Source of the DNA: an uncultured Clostridia bacterium
Lineage (GTDB): Bacteria > Bacillota > Clostridia > Oscillospirales > Ruminococcaceae
Length of the DNA stretch: 37,465 bases
NCBI GenBank assembly: GCA_945833805.1
Contig: CAMAGG010000004.1
Coordinates: forward strand, 1 to 37,465
Reading direction: 5' to 3'
Both the position numbers and the translations under genes were made by a program. Under the pieces are notes generated by a model, which did not search any database, was not told where the DNA came from, and saw nothing but the letters and a program-made list of their open reading frames with translations. Below are positions 17,549-25,844 of this stretch, in pieces. How positions within the stretch are numbered: position 1 is the first letter of the stretch; each line of letters opens with the position of its first letter.

Positions 17549-17743
17549 TTACATCACCTTACCTTTCATAAATTTGTCCAGAGCCCCTTCAGCTTCGGCA
17601 ATAGTGTACTCCCTGTTATCCCGGAGGAGTGCGCCTAAAGCGTCTTTTCTGCCGCTGAATCTTTCAGCGGAAAGGAGCTGTTCCTTTGTAAATTTCGGGG
17701 CTGTCTTAATTTCCACAGCCTTTTCAGTTTTGTTCTTTTCCAT
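17549..17743 (-). CDS. Small conserved-position protein upstream of the sheath gene (unknown)
   Basis: 64-aa ORF in the tail operon. Confidence 0.6.
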   Translation of the reverse strand: MEKNKTEKAVEIKTAPKFTKEQLLSAERFSGRKDALGALLRDNREYTIAEAEGALDKFMKGKVM

Positions 17744-17756
17744 TTTCTCACCTGCT

Positions 17757-18185
17757 TTATTGCTTTATGTTGTCGGTAATCTCGATCTTTTCCATTTTCG
17801 GGACGGTTTCACGGTTTCTCTGTGCCGCCATGTTGTAGGTCACAAAGAAATTGAGAAGCCCCTCCGCGGGCTCGCAGCGCAGCTCTGTGCCGTTGACCGG
17901 ACTCCCCGACACTGAAATTCTGTCCAGCGTAAAAAAGAGCCTGTCGGCAATTTCGCCGCATTCTGTTTTTGCGTTGCCGCTGTCCCTGGGTATGTACTGC
18001 ACCGCAATAGGGAACGTACAAAGGTACCTGTCGCACAGGGCGCGGTCGGTAAACCGCGCAATGCAGGAAACGAAGAAACAGGGAGTTTTAAGCCCCTGAG
18101 GTACCGCCTCGGTGTAGATCTGATACTCTTCCCCGAATTCCTCATAAATTGCCCTGCACACAGCTTTTATAATTTCCACGGTCAT
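17757..18185 (-). CDS. Tail terminator / minor structural protein (XkdJ position)
   Basis: MTVEIIKAVCRAIYEEFGEEYQIYTEAVPQGLKTPCFFVSCI; position between gp10-like and sheath genes. Confidence 0.7.
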   Translation of the reverse strand: MTVEIIKAVCRAIYEEFGEEYQIYTEAVPQGLKTPCFFVSCIARFTDRALCDRYLCTFPIAVQYIPRDSGNAKTECGEIADRLFFTLDRISVSGSPVNGTELRCEPAEGLLNFFVTYNMAAQRNRETVPKMEKIEITDNIKQ

Positions 18186-18616
18186 CTGAAAGCCCCCTTT
18201 AAAAACTCTTCAAGCTTCTGTTCCAGTACCTGTGGAGCAATGCTTCTGAGCTCCTCTTCGGATATAGTCATCATAAACCGCCCTGGAACCCAGCCCCCTG
18301 ACCTTGTCCTGTGACCATATTCAACGTATACGTCATAATCCTCGCGGTTTGTAATCGTCACCGTGTACACGCCGCCCTCCACGCTTACGTCAGCTTTCTG
18401 GCTTTTGCTGTCCCCTTTGTTGCCGGTTGCGTTCCATCCACGTTGCAGGCTTCCTGTGTCTTTAGGTGTTATAGGTTTGACCAACCTGATCAGCCTCATT
18501 GCAAGTTCTTTCACACAGGACTCCATAAACTTATGCGTGTCACTGACCGCCAGCTTATTAAACTGTTTTTGGAGGTTTTTAAGTTCTGAAATATCAAAGT
18601 TCCCGAAGCCTGCCAT
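18182..18616 (-). CDS. HK97 gp10-like head-tail connector (XkdI-like)
   Basis: Internal start MAGFGNFDISELKNLQKQFNKL...VKPITPKDTGSLQRGWN...YDVYVEYGHRTRSGGWVPGRFMM; start trimmed from the track ORF (18721). Confidence 0.85.
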   Translation of the reverse strand: MAGFGNFDISELKNLQKQFNKLAVSDTHKFMESCVKELAMRLIRLVKPITPKDTGSLQRGWNATGNKGDSKSQKADVSVEGGVYTVTITNREDYDVYVEYGHRTRSGGWVPGRFMMTISEEELRSIAPQVLEQKLEEFLKGAFR

Positions 18617-18617
18617 A

Positions 18618-18992
18618 TCAGCACCACTCCTTGAATAGCTCCAGCATGATCTCCCTGTGCGAATGATACACCATAGGCTGACCGCTTGACTTGTACGCCA
18701 CAGCAGCGCCGTTTTGTTCAACGACTATTTTAGATCCTGCCGGTATATCCGTGTCCGCCGAAACAAACAGTTTAGCTTCAAGGCGGGGCTGCGCCGCAGT
18801 ATCAGTGGGCGCCGAAGGATGAGAGTTGCTGAATTTGTAGGACAGCCGGCAGGGAATATCCTTGTACAGTACCCTCTCAGCCTTTGAAGTGATACCGCTT
18901 ACAGGGTCCCGTGTACCCTCATAAACTATAACGTCACAGCGCCCTGTGAAAGTCTTCTCAATAGTTGCCCTTGCAAGAGCCAGCGCGTCCAT
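18618..18992 (-). CDS. Head closure / minor capsid protein (XkdH-like)
   Basis: FTGRCDVIVYEGTRDPVSGITSKAERVLYKDIPCRLSYK; head-tail module position. Confidence 0.75.
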   Translation of the reverse strand: MDALALARATIEKTFTGRCDVIVYEGTRDPVSGITSKAERVLYKDIPCRLSYKFSNSHPSAPTDTAAQPRLEAKLFVSADTDIPAGSKIVVEQNGAAVAYKSSGQPMVYHSHREIMLELFKEWC

Positions 18993-18993
18993 A

Positions 18994-19377
18994 CTACCAC
19001 CTCAGCCTTCGGAAACAGGATAACTGCATTTCGCCGTTTGAAATAAGGTAGGAAGTAAAGCTGTCAAAACGTTGCTCGGGCGTCTGACTGCTGTCACTGA
19101 AACTTACAACGGTGTCCCCTGTCTGTACCTGCTTTATTGCCCTGTCAAAATCTATCTGAGTGATAGTATCGGGGGCGAAAACCTTCTTTGTGGAAAGTAC
19201 CTCGCCGCAAACCATATCCACGGCAAAGGGGATAAGCCCTTCGGGTACTTCCCGAAGGTTGCAGTCGTTTTTTATATACGCCGTAACCTTTGCGATACAA
19301 AAGGAGATAAGTCCATCGTCTTCTTCTGCGCCCTGATACCCGAAGCTTTCAAGCCTTTCAATAACTTTGTCCTTCAT
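18994..19377 (-). CDS. Head-tail connector protein
   Basis: KVTAYIKNDCNLREVPEGLIPFAVDMVCGEVL; position after the capsid gene. Confidence 0.75.
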   Translation of the reverse strand: MKDKVIERLESFGYQGAEEDDGLISFCIAKVTAYIKNDCNLREVPEGLIPFAVDMVCGEVLSTKKVFAPDTITQIDFDRAIKQVQTGDTVVSFSDSSQTPEQRFDSFTSYLISNGEMQLSCFRRLRW

Positions 19378-19380
19378 GAC

Positions 19381-20589
19381 TTAGCCCTTTGAAACGATTT
19401 TCGCAATAGCAATAGCCTTGTGAGGAATTGAGGTCGTGCCGTCGTTTATGACAGCCCAGTTATCTCCGTTTGCAAGGTCGGCGTTGGAAGCCGAAGCCGT
19501 AACGCTTGCAGGCTTTTCAAAGGAAATACCGTCAACTCCGCAGATGTATCTGTCGCGGACATACAGTGTATCCTGACCGCCGTTTACCTTAGCTTCTCTT
19601 GACATTTCGTAGGGAACGCTGTCACCGATATCATCGAGAATAATGGAGTTTTCGCCCAGAATATATGTAGTGTAGGCTGTTTCCGTTTCCGTTGCCTCGT
19701 AGTAGTTTCCGATAGCTGAAACTTCGGGATTTTCCACAGCTGTGTACACATATGCTCCGGAAGAACCGCTGCGTGTGTAGTAGGTCTTGCCCTCTGCAAG
19801 CTCAAGGTCGGAAGTCTTGGTGTAGGCTACGGGGATTTCCGCAGTAGGCATACCATCGTCAATAAGGACCGTTCTGCCGTTCCATGTTCCGAGCCCCAGA
19901 TCTCTTGTAATACCGTCACCGTCTGTATAGGTGAGGTACTTCATCAATCTAAGGTTTTCAAGGTTTGTGGCAACCTCACTGTGCATGATAGCAAGCTTGA
20001 AAATATTCTTGTTATCTCCGCAGGCTCTCTGAATGGCCTTGTTAAGGGTAGCCGCGCCCACTTTTGCGTTGTCGCCGTCAGCCCCGGAGATGTCATAGAC
20101 GTGCTTTTCAAGGAATTCAGCCGCCGCCTTAGCCGCCGCAGTGTCCCCTGTGGTTTTCATGGAGAAAACGCCCTTGAGAATTGCCAGAAGCATAGCCTGT
20201 TTAACTTCCATTTTGTAGTCAGCTATCTGCGCCGCCACGTTGTCCATAAAGTCAACGCCTGCGGTGATGTTTTTGGAGAAAGAGCGCTCTGTCCAGCTGT
20301 CCATGCGTGACGCTGTCACAAAGCCCTGCTCATAAGTGGTTGTATTTGAGGACTTGATATCAGTACCGCCGTCATTGTTCTGTGAGGTTTCTCCTGAGAT
20401 ACGTCCGAAGTAAGGGATACGGGCGTAAAGAGAGCCTGTCTGTGAAGCCAGGGAGCTTCTTGCGCCCTCGTTTGAGCCCACAGCCCCCGACTTTGCCAGC
20501 TCCGCCTTTTTAACGTTGGGGATTCTGCTTACATACCCACCGAAGGCTTCAGGGTTAAAGCTTTTTGAGTCAAATTTTGTGTTCGGCAT
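19381..20589 (-). CDS. Major capsid protein
   Basis: 402 aa after scaffold; NITAGVDFMDNVAAQIADYKMEVKQAMLLAILKGVF...LGLGTWNGRTVLIDDGMP...IGDSVPYEMSREAKVNGGQDTLYVRDRYI. Confidence 0.88.
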   Translation of the reverse strand: MPNTKFDSKSFNPEAFGGYVSRIPNVKKAELAKSGAVGSNEGARSSLASQTGSLYARIPYFGRISGETSQNNDGGTDIKSSNTTTYEQGFVTASRMDSWTERSFSKNITAGVDFMDNVAAQIADYKMEVKQAMLLAILKGVFSMKTTGDTAAAKAAAEFLEKHVYDISGADGDNAKVGAATLNKAIQRACGDNKNIFKLAIMHSEVATNLENLRLMKYLTYTDGDGITRDLGLGTWNGRTVLIDDGMPTAEIPVAYTKTSDLELAEGKTYYTRSGSSGAYVYTAVENPEVSAIGNYYEATETETAYTTYILGENSIILDDIGDSVPYEMSREAKVNGGQDTLYVRDRYICGVDGISFEKPASVTASASNADLANGDNWAVINDGTTSIPHKAIAIAKIVSKG

Positions 20590-20607
20590 AATAACACCTT
20601 ACCTTTC

Positions 20608-21204
20608 TTAAATCGTTGCCCCGGGATTTGCCGCCAGATATGCGACAGTTTCCGAGTAGGTCATTTTTGAAGTATCTACCTGTTCTGAGGGACTTCCTTG
20701 AGATTCTCCCGGCTGAAAGCCCTTAAAGCTCTGATTTTCGGGAGAAGCAAAAAGATAGCCGTCCGATTGTTTCACAGCCTCAATAGCCTCTGACAGCCCT
20801 GCAACTTCTCCCTTGTCAGAGAGCTTGAAGCCCGAGGCGTCAATAAGCCCTCTGACAGCCCTGACGTTTTTTGCGCCTGCAGAAGCCAGCGCGCTGTCTA
20901 TGGCGTTGTCAAGCCGGAGCTGAGCCATTTCCTTTTCGTGCTTTTTCAGTGCCTCTGAGTTAGCCGTTTTGAGGGTCTCGATCTGCTTTTTCAGCTCCTC
21001 ACTGTCCCCTGCGGTTTTGCTCAGGTCTTCGAGCTGTTTGTCCCGCTCTGAAACAGTCTGCTTCAGTGACTTGTTTTCCTCGTTGACCTCGTTAAAACGG
21101 CTTTTGGGTACAAAGCTTCCGTCAAGCTCCTCAGAATGGAGCTTCACAACTTTTTCAGCCTGTTCTTCGGTAAGTCCCAGTTGGATAAGATCTTCTTTTT
21201 TCAT
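20608..21204 (-). CDS. Scaffold protein (phage GP20-like)
   Basis: MKKEDLIQLGLTEEQAEKVVKLHSEELDGSFVPKSRFNEVNEENKSLKQTVSERDKQLEDL. Confidence 0.88.
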   Translation of the reverse strand: MKKEDLIQLGLTEEQAEKVVKLHSEELDGSFVPKSRFNEVNEENKSLKQTVSERDKQLEDLSKTAGDSEELKKQIETLKTANSEALKKHEKEMAQLRLDNAIDSALASAGAKNVRAVRGLIDASGFKLSDKGEVAGLSEAIEAVKQSDGYLFASPENQSFKGFQPGESQGSPSEQVDTSKMTYSETVAYLAANPGATI

Positions 21205-21325
21205 TTGTTTACCATCCTTTCAAATCCACTTTTTACCGTGGTCGTGTCCACGAATTGAAACGTCCGCCGCTGTTTACCGTCTGCGGCAAAAGACGAGGGT
21301 ATAAAAAGCATCCCGTGAGGAGTGC

Positions 21326-21463
21326 TTAATAATTACTTACAACAAAATTTTCCCATTTCTTATAAGCGTCAACATAGGTTTCGTTTCTTAAAATTAGATA
21401 TAAAAATATTACCTCTTCCGGGATGCTGAAATCAGGGAACAGTGGGGCGGGCAGTCTTTTCAA
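21326..21463 (-). CDS. Putative 45-aa protein not in the ORF track (unknown)
   Basis: TTG start at 21463 after GAAGGAAGGAC; MKRLPAPLFPDFSIPEEVIFLYLILRNETYVDAYKKWENFVVSNY, overlaps the 3' end of the morphogenesis gene in another frame. Confidence 0.45.
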   Translation of the reverse strand: MKRLPAPLFPDFSIPEEVIFLYLILRNETYVDAYKKWENFVVSNY

Positions 21464-22520
21464 GTCCTTCCTTCGAGCCCCCCTCCACAAAGGTTTTCTT
21501 CCACTGCGGATACTTCATATCATCGGGGACATAATAGGTCTTTCCGTTTTCATCCCTCGCCGCTCTCGAGCCCTTCAGCCCGAAATCATCATCAAAGAAC
21601 GGCACTGTGGTACTTCTGCACCGCACATGGAAAGGCGGCGCTGTAACACCCGGCTGCATATCCTTCACAGGGAACACTTTCCCGTCCATGGTCTGACAAA
21701 TATCGGATGTCCTGTCGTCGAGGGTAGCCAGTATTTCGTAATTTTCAACGTCGAAATCCCCGTAACAGTCTTTCTCCGCGACTGTCGAGAAAAATGCCCC
21801 CTCTGTCAGAACCAGAGCCTGAGCGTGATTTTTCTGGACATTCATTTTTTTGGCGATGTTGTCGATAACTCTCTGAGTCCCCGTCCCTGCCGAAAGGCTT
21901 CGTATGATATCTGAATGAAGCTCATTTACAAGTTTTACCCTGTTGCCCCAGATACGTTCGGAAAAATTCCGTCCGTCTGCCGTCCATGGCTTTGCAAGGA
22001 CCTTTTCAAGGTAATTCCTGTCTATTTTAGCAACATCAAAGCCGATGTTAAAGCCCTTCTGAAGCTCAAACGCCGTGTGATAATACCCTTCCTCGTAGCC
22101 CTCAGTAATGGTTCTTTCAGAAATTTCCCCCTGCTTTGCAAAAAGAAGCTGCAGGCTGTTTTCCGTTTCAAGCTTCAGAGCTTCAAGCCGTGAGATATGA
22201 AATTTTGCCGACGCATTTTCAAGCTCTTTCATCCATTTGTGGTTTACAGCATTTTCCTCACCCCGCCTTATGTACTCCCACACATCCCAGTGAAATTCCT
22301 TCAGCTGATTTGCGCTCAGAAGCTTAATAGCCTCCGCCTTTGAAATGCCGTTATTGACGGCGATACGCCCGTACCACTTGTCAATAGCCGCCTCAATGTC
22401 CCTCTGCGCCTGCCTGTATGCAGCTTCGATCTCCGCCGCGGCTTCTTCCCTTTTACTGTAAAGAGCGTTTTCCAGCTGTACAAACCGCTCCTGCCAGTAC
22501 TCGCTGTTTCTCCTGCCCAT
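21432..22520 (-). CDS. Phage head morphogenesis / minor capsid protein (SPP1 gp7 / Mu F-like)
   Basis: C-terminal LATLDDRTSDICQTMDGKVFPVKDMQPGVTAPPFHVRCRSTTVPFF. Confidence 0.9.
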   Translation of the reverse strand: MGRRNSEYWQERFVQLENALYSKREEAAAEIEAAYRQAQRDIEAAIDKWYGRIAVNNGISKAEAIKLLSANQLKEFHWDVWEYIRRGEENAVNHKWMKELENASAKFHISRLEALKLETENSLQLLFAKQGEISERTITEGYEEGYYHTAFELQKGFNIGFDVAKIDRNYLEKVLAKPWTADGRNFSERIWGNRVKLVNELHSDIIRSLSAGTGTQRVIDNIAKKMNVQKNHAQALVLTEGAFFSTVAEKDCYGDFDVENYEILATLDDRTSDICQTMDGKVFPVKDMQPGVTAPPFHVRCRSTTVPFFDDDFGLKGSRAARDENGKTYYVPDDMKYPQWKKTFVEGGSKEGLEKTARPTVP

Positions 22521-22523
22521 GTT

Positions 22524-23924
22524 TTATTCCTCAGAAGTCGCGGGGAAAGGCTGATACTCAGCTTCTTCCCTCTGTTTTTTAAGCCTTTCCATCTCCCTCT
22601 GAGGGTCGTCCACCCAGGGGTGCTGAGCAATAATAGTTTCGTCGGAAAGAATTCCAACAGAAGCCGCGCAATTGGAAATAGCCTCTGTTTCATTTATGAG
22701 AATATCACGGTTGAATATAACATTTACATTTTCCCCCTCAAAATTTCCCTTACCGGTGTTTGCAAGGTGAACGTTTGCGAACCACAGCAGCAGGTCAAAG
22801 GCGGCCTGTAATTCGGTTTCCATGTCGTTGGCGTCAAGGTCTATATCCGAATACATAGACTGGATATTCATCTGATTAGGATTGCCCGACAGTCTGTCGT
22901 CCTTGGCGTCGTAGCCCATGCCGTTTTCAATAATAGCCTTTTTGAAAATTTCCAGAATTGCCTTGTAGTTGTCGGAATTGAGCTGGATCTCCAGTGTGTC
23001 CACGCCGCCTTTGGTGTCCCCGTCGTACCGGACTTTCACGGCTCCGTAGGTAGCCAGATTTTTTCTGAACTGCCCTAAATTTTCCCCGTCGTAGTTTTTA
23101 AGTACCAGTATTGTGTTTCTGGCGTCCTCCTGCATATTATTTTCAAAGTCCGACAGCATTACATTGATACCGTCCTGTATTGACTTGACGCGTTTCAGAA
23201 GAGAGGTTTCGCTCTCGTTGTACTTTACGGGAATAAGGGGGATTTTCTCCCAGTTTACGCCCCCGCCCCTTGTCAGGACGTAAGGATTACGGCTTTCGGG
23301 ATCCGACAGCTTCGAGCCGTCCCAGCTGTGACAGCTTATCCCGTCCTTTGAAAAAATCTCCGCTTTAGTTACAAGCTTTGGGGAAACGTTGCTGTAATCA
23401 ACTACCTTGTACAGCCTGACAGCCTTCACAAGCTCTGTGTGTTCGCTGTCCGTCCAGAATGGCAGTATCTCGTAGCCCGGGAACATACGGAAAGCAAACC
23501 TGCCCTCTTTTGTGTAGTAAGGGTACAGCCAGCTGATACCGCCGCAGAGAGCCGCCTTGCCTGCGTTTTTGAGAGTCTTCATAAATTTCCTGTCAAAAAC
23601 TCCTTTCAGAAGCTCTATGTAGCTTTTATTCTCCCCGTCAAAAATAAAGGGCTGACCCAGGAGATAATTCGCTTTCTGATTGACAAGCTTTGCGTACTGG
23701 TTGTCAATAAGCCTGTTGTTGGGAAGGTTTGTGATTTCCTCAAGGTCGCCGTTCTCGCCGATAGCCGTTCTCTTGCGGCTGAGAATATCGTGTTCCCCCT
23801 CATAGTACATATGTCCTTTTATCTGCATAAGCCTTTTTGGGCTGTGCTCCCACCTTACAATCTCTCTTTCCAGAATCTCTTTTCTGTTAAGGCTCCCGGC
23901 ACCTGTTATTTCGGGTTCGTACAC
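22524..23924 (-). CDS. Portal protein (SPP1 gp6 family)
   Basis: NNRLIDNQYAKLVNQKANYLLGQPFIFDGENKSYIELL...SLLKRVKSIQDGINVMLSDFENNMQEDARNTILVLKNYDG. Confidence 0.92.
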   Translation of the reverse strand: MYEPEITGAGSLNRKEILEREIVRWEHSPKRLMQIKGHMYYEGEHDILSRKRTAIGENGDLEEITNLPNNRLIDNQYAKLVNQKANYLLGQPFIFDGENKSYIELLKGVFDRKFMKTLKNAGKAALCGGISWLYPYYTKEGRFAFRMFPGYEILPFWTDSEHTELVKAVRLYKVVDYSNVSPKLVTKAEIFSKDGISCHSWDGSKLSDPESRNPYVLTRGGGVNWEKIPLIPVKYNESETSLLKRVKSIQDGINVMLSDFENNMQEDARNTILVLKNYDGENLGQFRKNLATYGAVKVRYDGDTKGGVDTLEIQLNSDNYKAILEIFKKAIIENGMGYDAKDDRLSGNPNQMNIQSMYSDIDLDANDMETELQAAFDLLLWFANVHLANTGKGNFEGENVNVIFNRDILINETEAISNCAASVGILSDETIIAQHPWVDDPQREMERLKKQREEAEYQPFPATSEE

Positions 23925-23935
23925 ATTATCACTCC

Positions 23936-25174
23936 TTACTCAAAGCTGAATGTATCGGGCATTACCGCCCTTGTAAATCCATACCGCATAGCGTCCATAC
24001 TATGAGAAAATTCGTGGTCGGGCTTTCCTGTAAGTTTGCCGTCCCGGTCCTTTTCCCAGCAATAGTTCTTTATTTCCTTTTCAACGTTCACACATTTCGG
24101 ATGCACGATGATTTTATAATTCTGGATAAGCTGAATTCCGTGGTTTACGCTGTCCCGACCTTTCCGGGAGGCTACCGCTCTGATACCCTCGTCCCGGAGC
24201 TCTGCAATAGACTTAGGCTCAGCGCAGTCACACACGATCTGTTCGCTGCCGTAACCCATTTTCTTGATTTCTCCGGCAAGCTGCTGATTGGTAATTCCCA
24301 CGCTGTAATACTCGTCGAAAATATACAGCAATTTTTTTTCGGTATCTATCATCATTGCCACAAAAGCATTGGGATCTGTAAAGCCGAAGTCAACGCCGTA
24401 AGCCGCCTTGATACCCGATTTGCGAAGCTTGTCAACGTCAAACTCCACAATCTCCACATTCTCATAGATAAGCCCCTCAGAAATTCCCCATTCCCCGTCC
24501 CCTTCAATTCGGTAACGACGGGGATTTTTCTCTTTCATTTCGAGAAATATCCGCCTGTCGTCCTCACCCAGCCATTCGTTACACTGCCAGGTGGTAGTCT
24601 GGGTAAACACGTTGTCAGAGGGCTTGTCAAAAAACCGTGCTTTCAGCCATGAATTTTCCGACCACGGGTTGAAAGTCAGTGTGATCTGTTTAAAATACCC
24701 CTCAGGAAGCTCACCACGGATAGACATATCCAGTTTGTTAAAGTCGTCCTCGTTGCCGATCTCGTAGGCTTCTTCGATCCACACGAAGTTTAAAACGCCG
24801 TGATCTACGGAAATCGAAGTAATTTTCATACCGTCATCAAGACCACGGAAAAGAATTTTCTGCCCTGTGGGCTTGTAGACAGCCTGCATAGGCGACACGG
24901 AAAACTCCCACCATCCGTCCAGCTGCAGCTTGTGAGCCGCCCATTTCAGGTCGGAAAACATGCTGTCTCTTAAAGTGTTGCCGTAGCGGCGAACACACAG
25001 GGCATTTGAGAGGGGGTATCTGACTATGCGATAGATAAGGTTGATGGCTGTAGTCTTTGACTTTTTAGAGCCTCGTGAGCCTTTGCACACGCGATAGCGC
25101 TTTGTACATTTCCAGAAATCCGCGTACCCTTTTCCGATCAGCTCCTGCACGGATAATTTATTCCTTGACGTCAT
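23936..25174 (-). CDS. terL: Terminase large subunit (XtmB/PBSX type)
   Basis: RVCKGSRGSKKSKTTAINLIYRIVRYPLSNALCVRRYGNTLRDSMFSDLKWA...FVWIEEAYEIGNEDDF...YGVDFGFTDPNAFV. Confidence 0.95.
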   Translation of the reverse strand: MTSRNKLSVQELIGKGYADFWKCTKRYRVCKGSRGSKKSKTTAINLIYRIVRYPLSNALCVRRYGNTLRDSMFSDLKWAAHKLQLDGWWEFSVSPMQAVYKPTGQKILFRGLDDGMKITSISVDHGVLNFVWIEEAYEIGNEDDFNKLDMSIRGELPEGYFKQITLTFNPWSENSWLKARFFDKPSDNVFTQTTTWQCNEWLGEDDRRIFLEMKEKNPRRYRIEGDGEWGISEGLIYENVEIVEFDVDKLRKSGIKAAYGVDFGFTDPNAFVAMMIDTEKKLLYIFDEYYSVGITNQQLAGEIKKMGYGSEQIVCDCAEPKSIAELRDEGIRAVASRKGRDSVNHGIQLIQNYKIIVHPKCVNVEKEIKNYCWEKDRDGKLTGKPDHEFSHSMDAMRYGFTRAVMPDTFSFE

Positions 25175-25598
25175 CGCAGATCACCACAGGGATGGAGCCG
25201 GAAACGTCGACATTTTCCTTGAAAAGCCCGTACCTTTTGCCGATAAGCTCCGCAGCTTTGAGCCTGTCCTTTTCGGACACGTTGATATCCGCAATAACTT
25301 GCCCGCCTTCATCGGACAATTTCAAGACCTGTTCGGTGTGTTCGCCCCTCATGACCGACGTCAGATATTCAAGCACTTCCTTAGCGTCAGCTGTTTTTTC
25401 GCTTTCTATCTCAGCAAGCTTTTTTTCAATAAATTCTTTTAGATATGGCTTGAATTTTTTAGGCTCTTTAGGGTTCAGCCATTTACTTGCATCTTTGGCT
25501 GTACTCTCTGCATAACCTGCATCCTTTGCTGCTTTATAAGCGTTTCGTTTTGGGTCTTTCAAATAATTTAGTGCAAAATCTTTTTCCTGTGCTTTCAA
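25158..25598 (-). CDS. terS: Terminase small subunit (XtmA-like)
   Basis: LKAQEKDFALNYLKDPKRNAYKAAKDAGYAESTAKDASKWL; TTG start at 25598 (or GTG 25607); the track ORF reads through the upstream ncRNA region to 25874. Confidence 0.85.
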   Translation of the reverse strand: MKAQEKDFALNYLKDPKRNAYKAAKDAGYAESTAKDASKWLNPKEPKKFKPYLKEFIEKKLAEIESEKTADAKEVLEYLTSVMRGEHTEQVLKLSDEGGQVIADINVSEKDRLKAAELIGKRYGLFKENVDVSGSIPVVICDDVKE

Positions 25599-25620
25599 TG
25601 ACCTCACCGCCTTTCTTGTA

Positions 25621-25647
25621 AAAGAAAACCGCCCCGAAGGACGGCTT
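25621..25647 (-). terminator. Intrinsic terminator with C(UUCG)G loop
   Basis: Minus strand AAGCCGTCC-TTCG-GGGCGGTT-TTCTTT, 9-bp stem (2 G.U pairs) and T-tract. Confidence 0.85.
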
Positions 25648-25809
25648 ATCAAGAGGATCTGTAAAATGTCAGCTATTGGAGTTGCCTGCCGGAGTTGCAC
25701 CGGCTTAAAATCTAACCATAAGCAACGGAAAGGAGCGGCGGGAATTTCACCCGCCTGAAAAAAACATGAGAGATTCACAAAGTGGAACCGCTGTTCTACC
25801 TGCTTCCAT
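25621..25809 (-). ncRNA. Putative structured phage ncRNA / late-operon leader (about 185 nt)
   Basis: Bounded by an extended -10 promoter and an intrinsic terminator; contains two 7-nt T-loop-like hairpins (25688-25704 and 25737-25755) and a 50-nt acceptor+T-arm minihelix ending in CCA (25677-25726). Confidence 0.6.
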
Positions 25810-25815
25810 GGTATC

Positions 25816-25844
25816 ATTATAGCACTATCAAGGCGGACATACAA
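25816..25844 (-). promoter_or_regulatory. Sigma-A-like promoter upstream of the ncRNA/terminase operon
   Basis: TTGTAT (25844-25839) - 17 nt - TGC TATAAT (25821-25816), extended -10. Confidence 0.75.
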
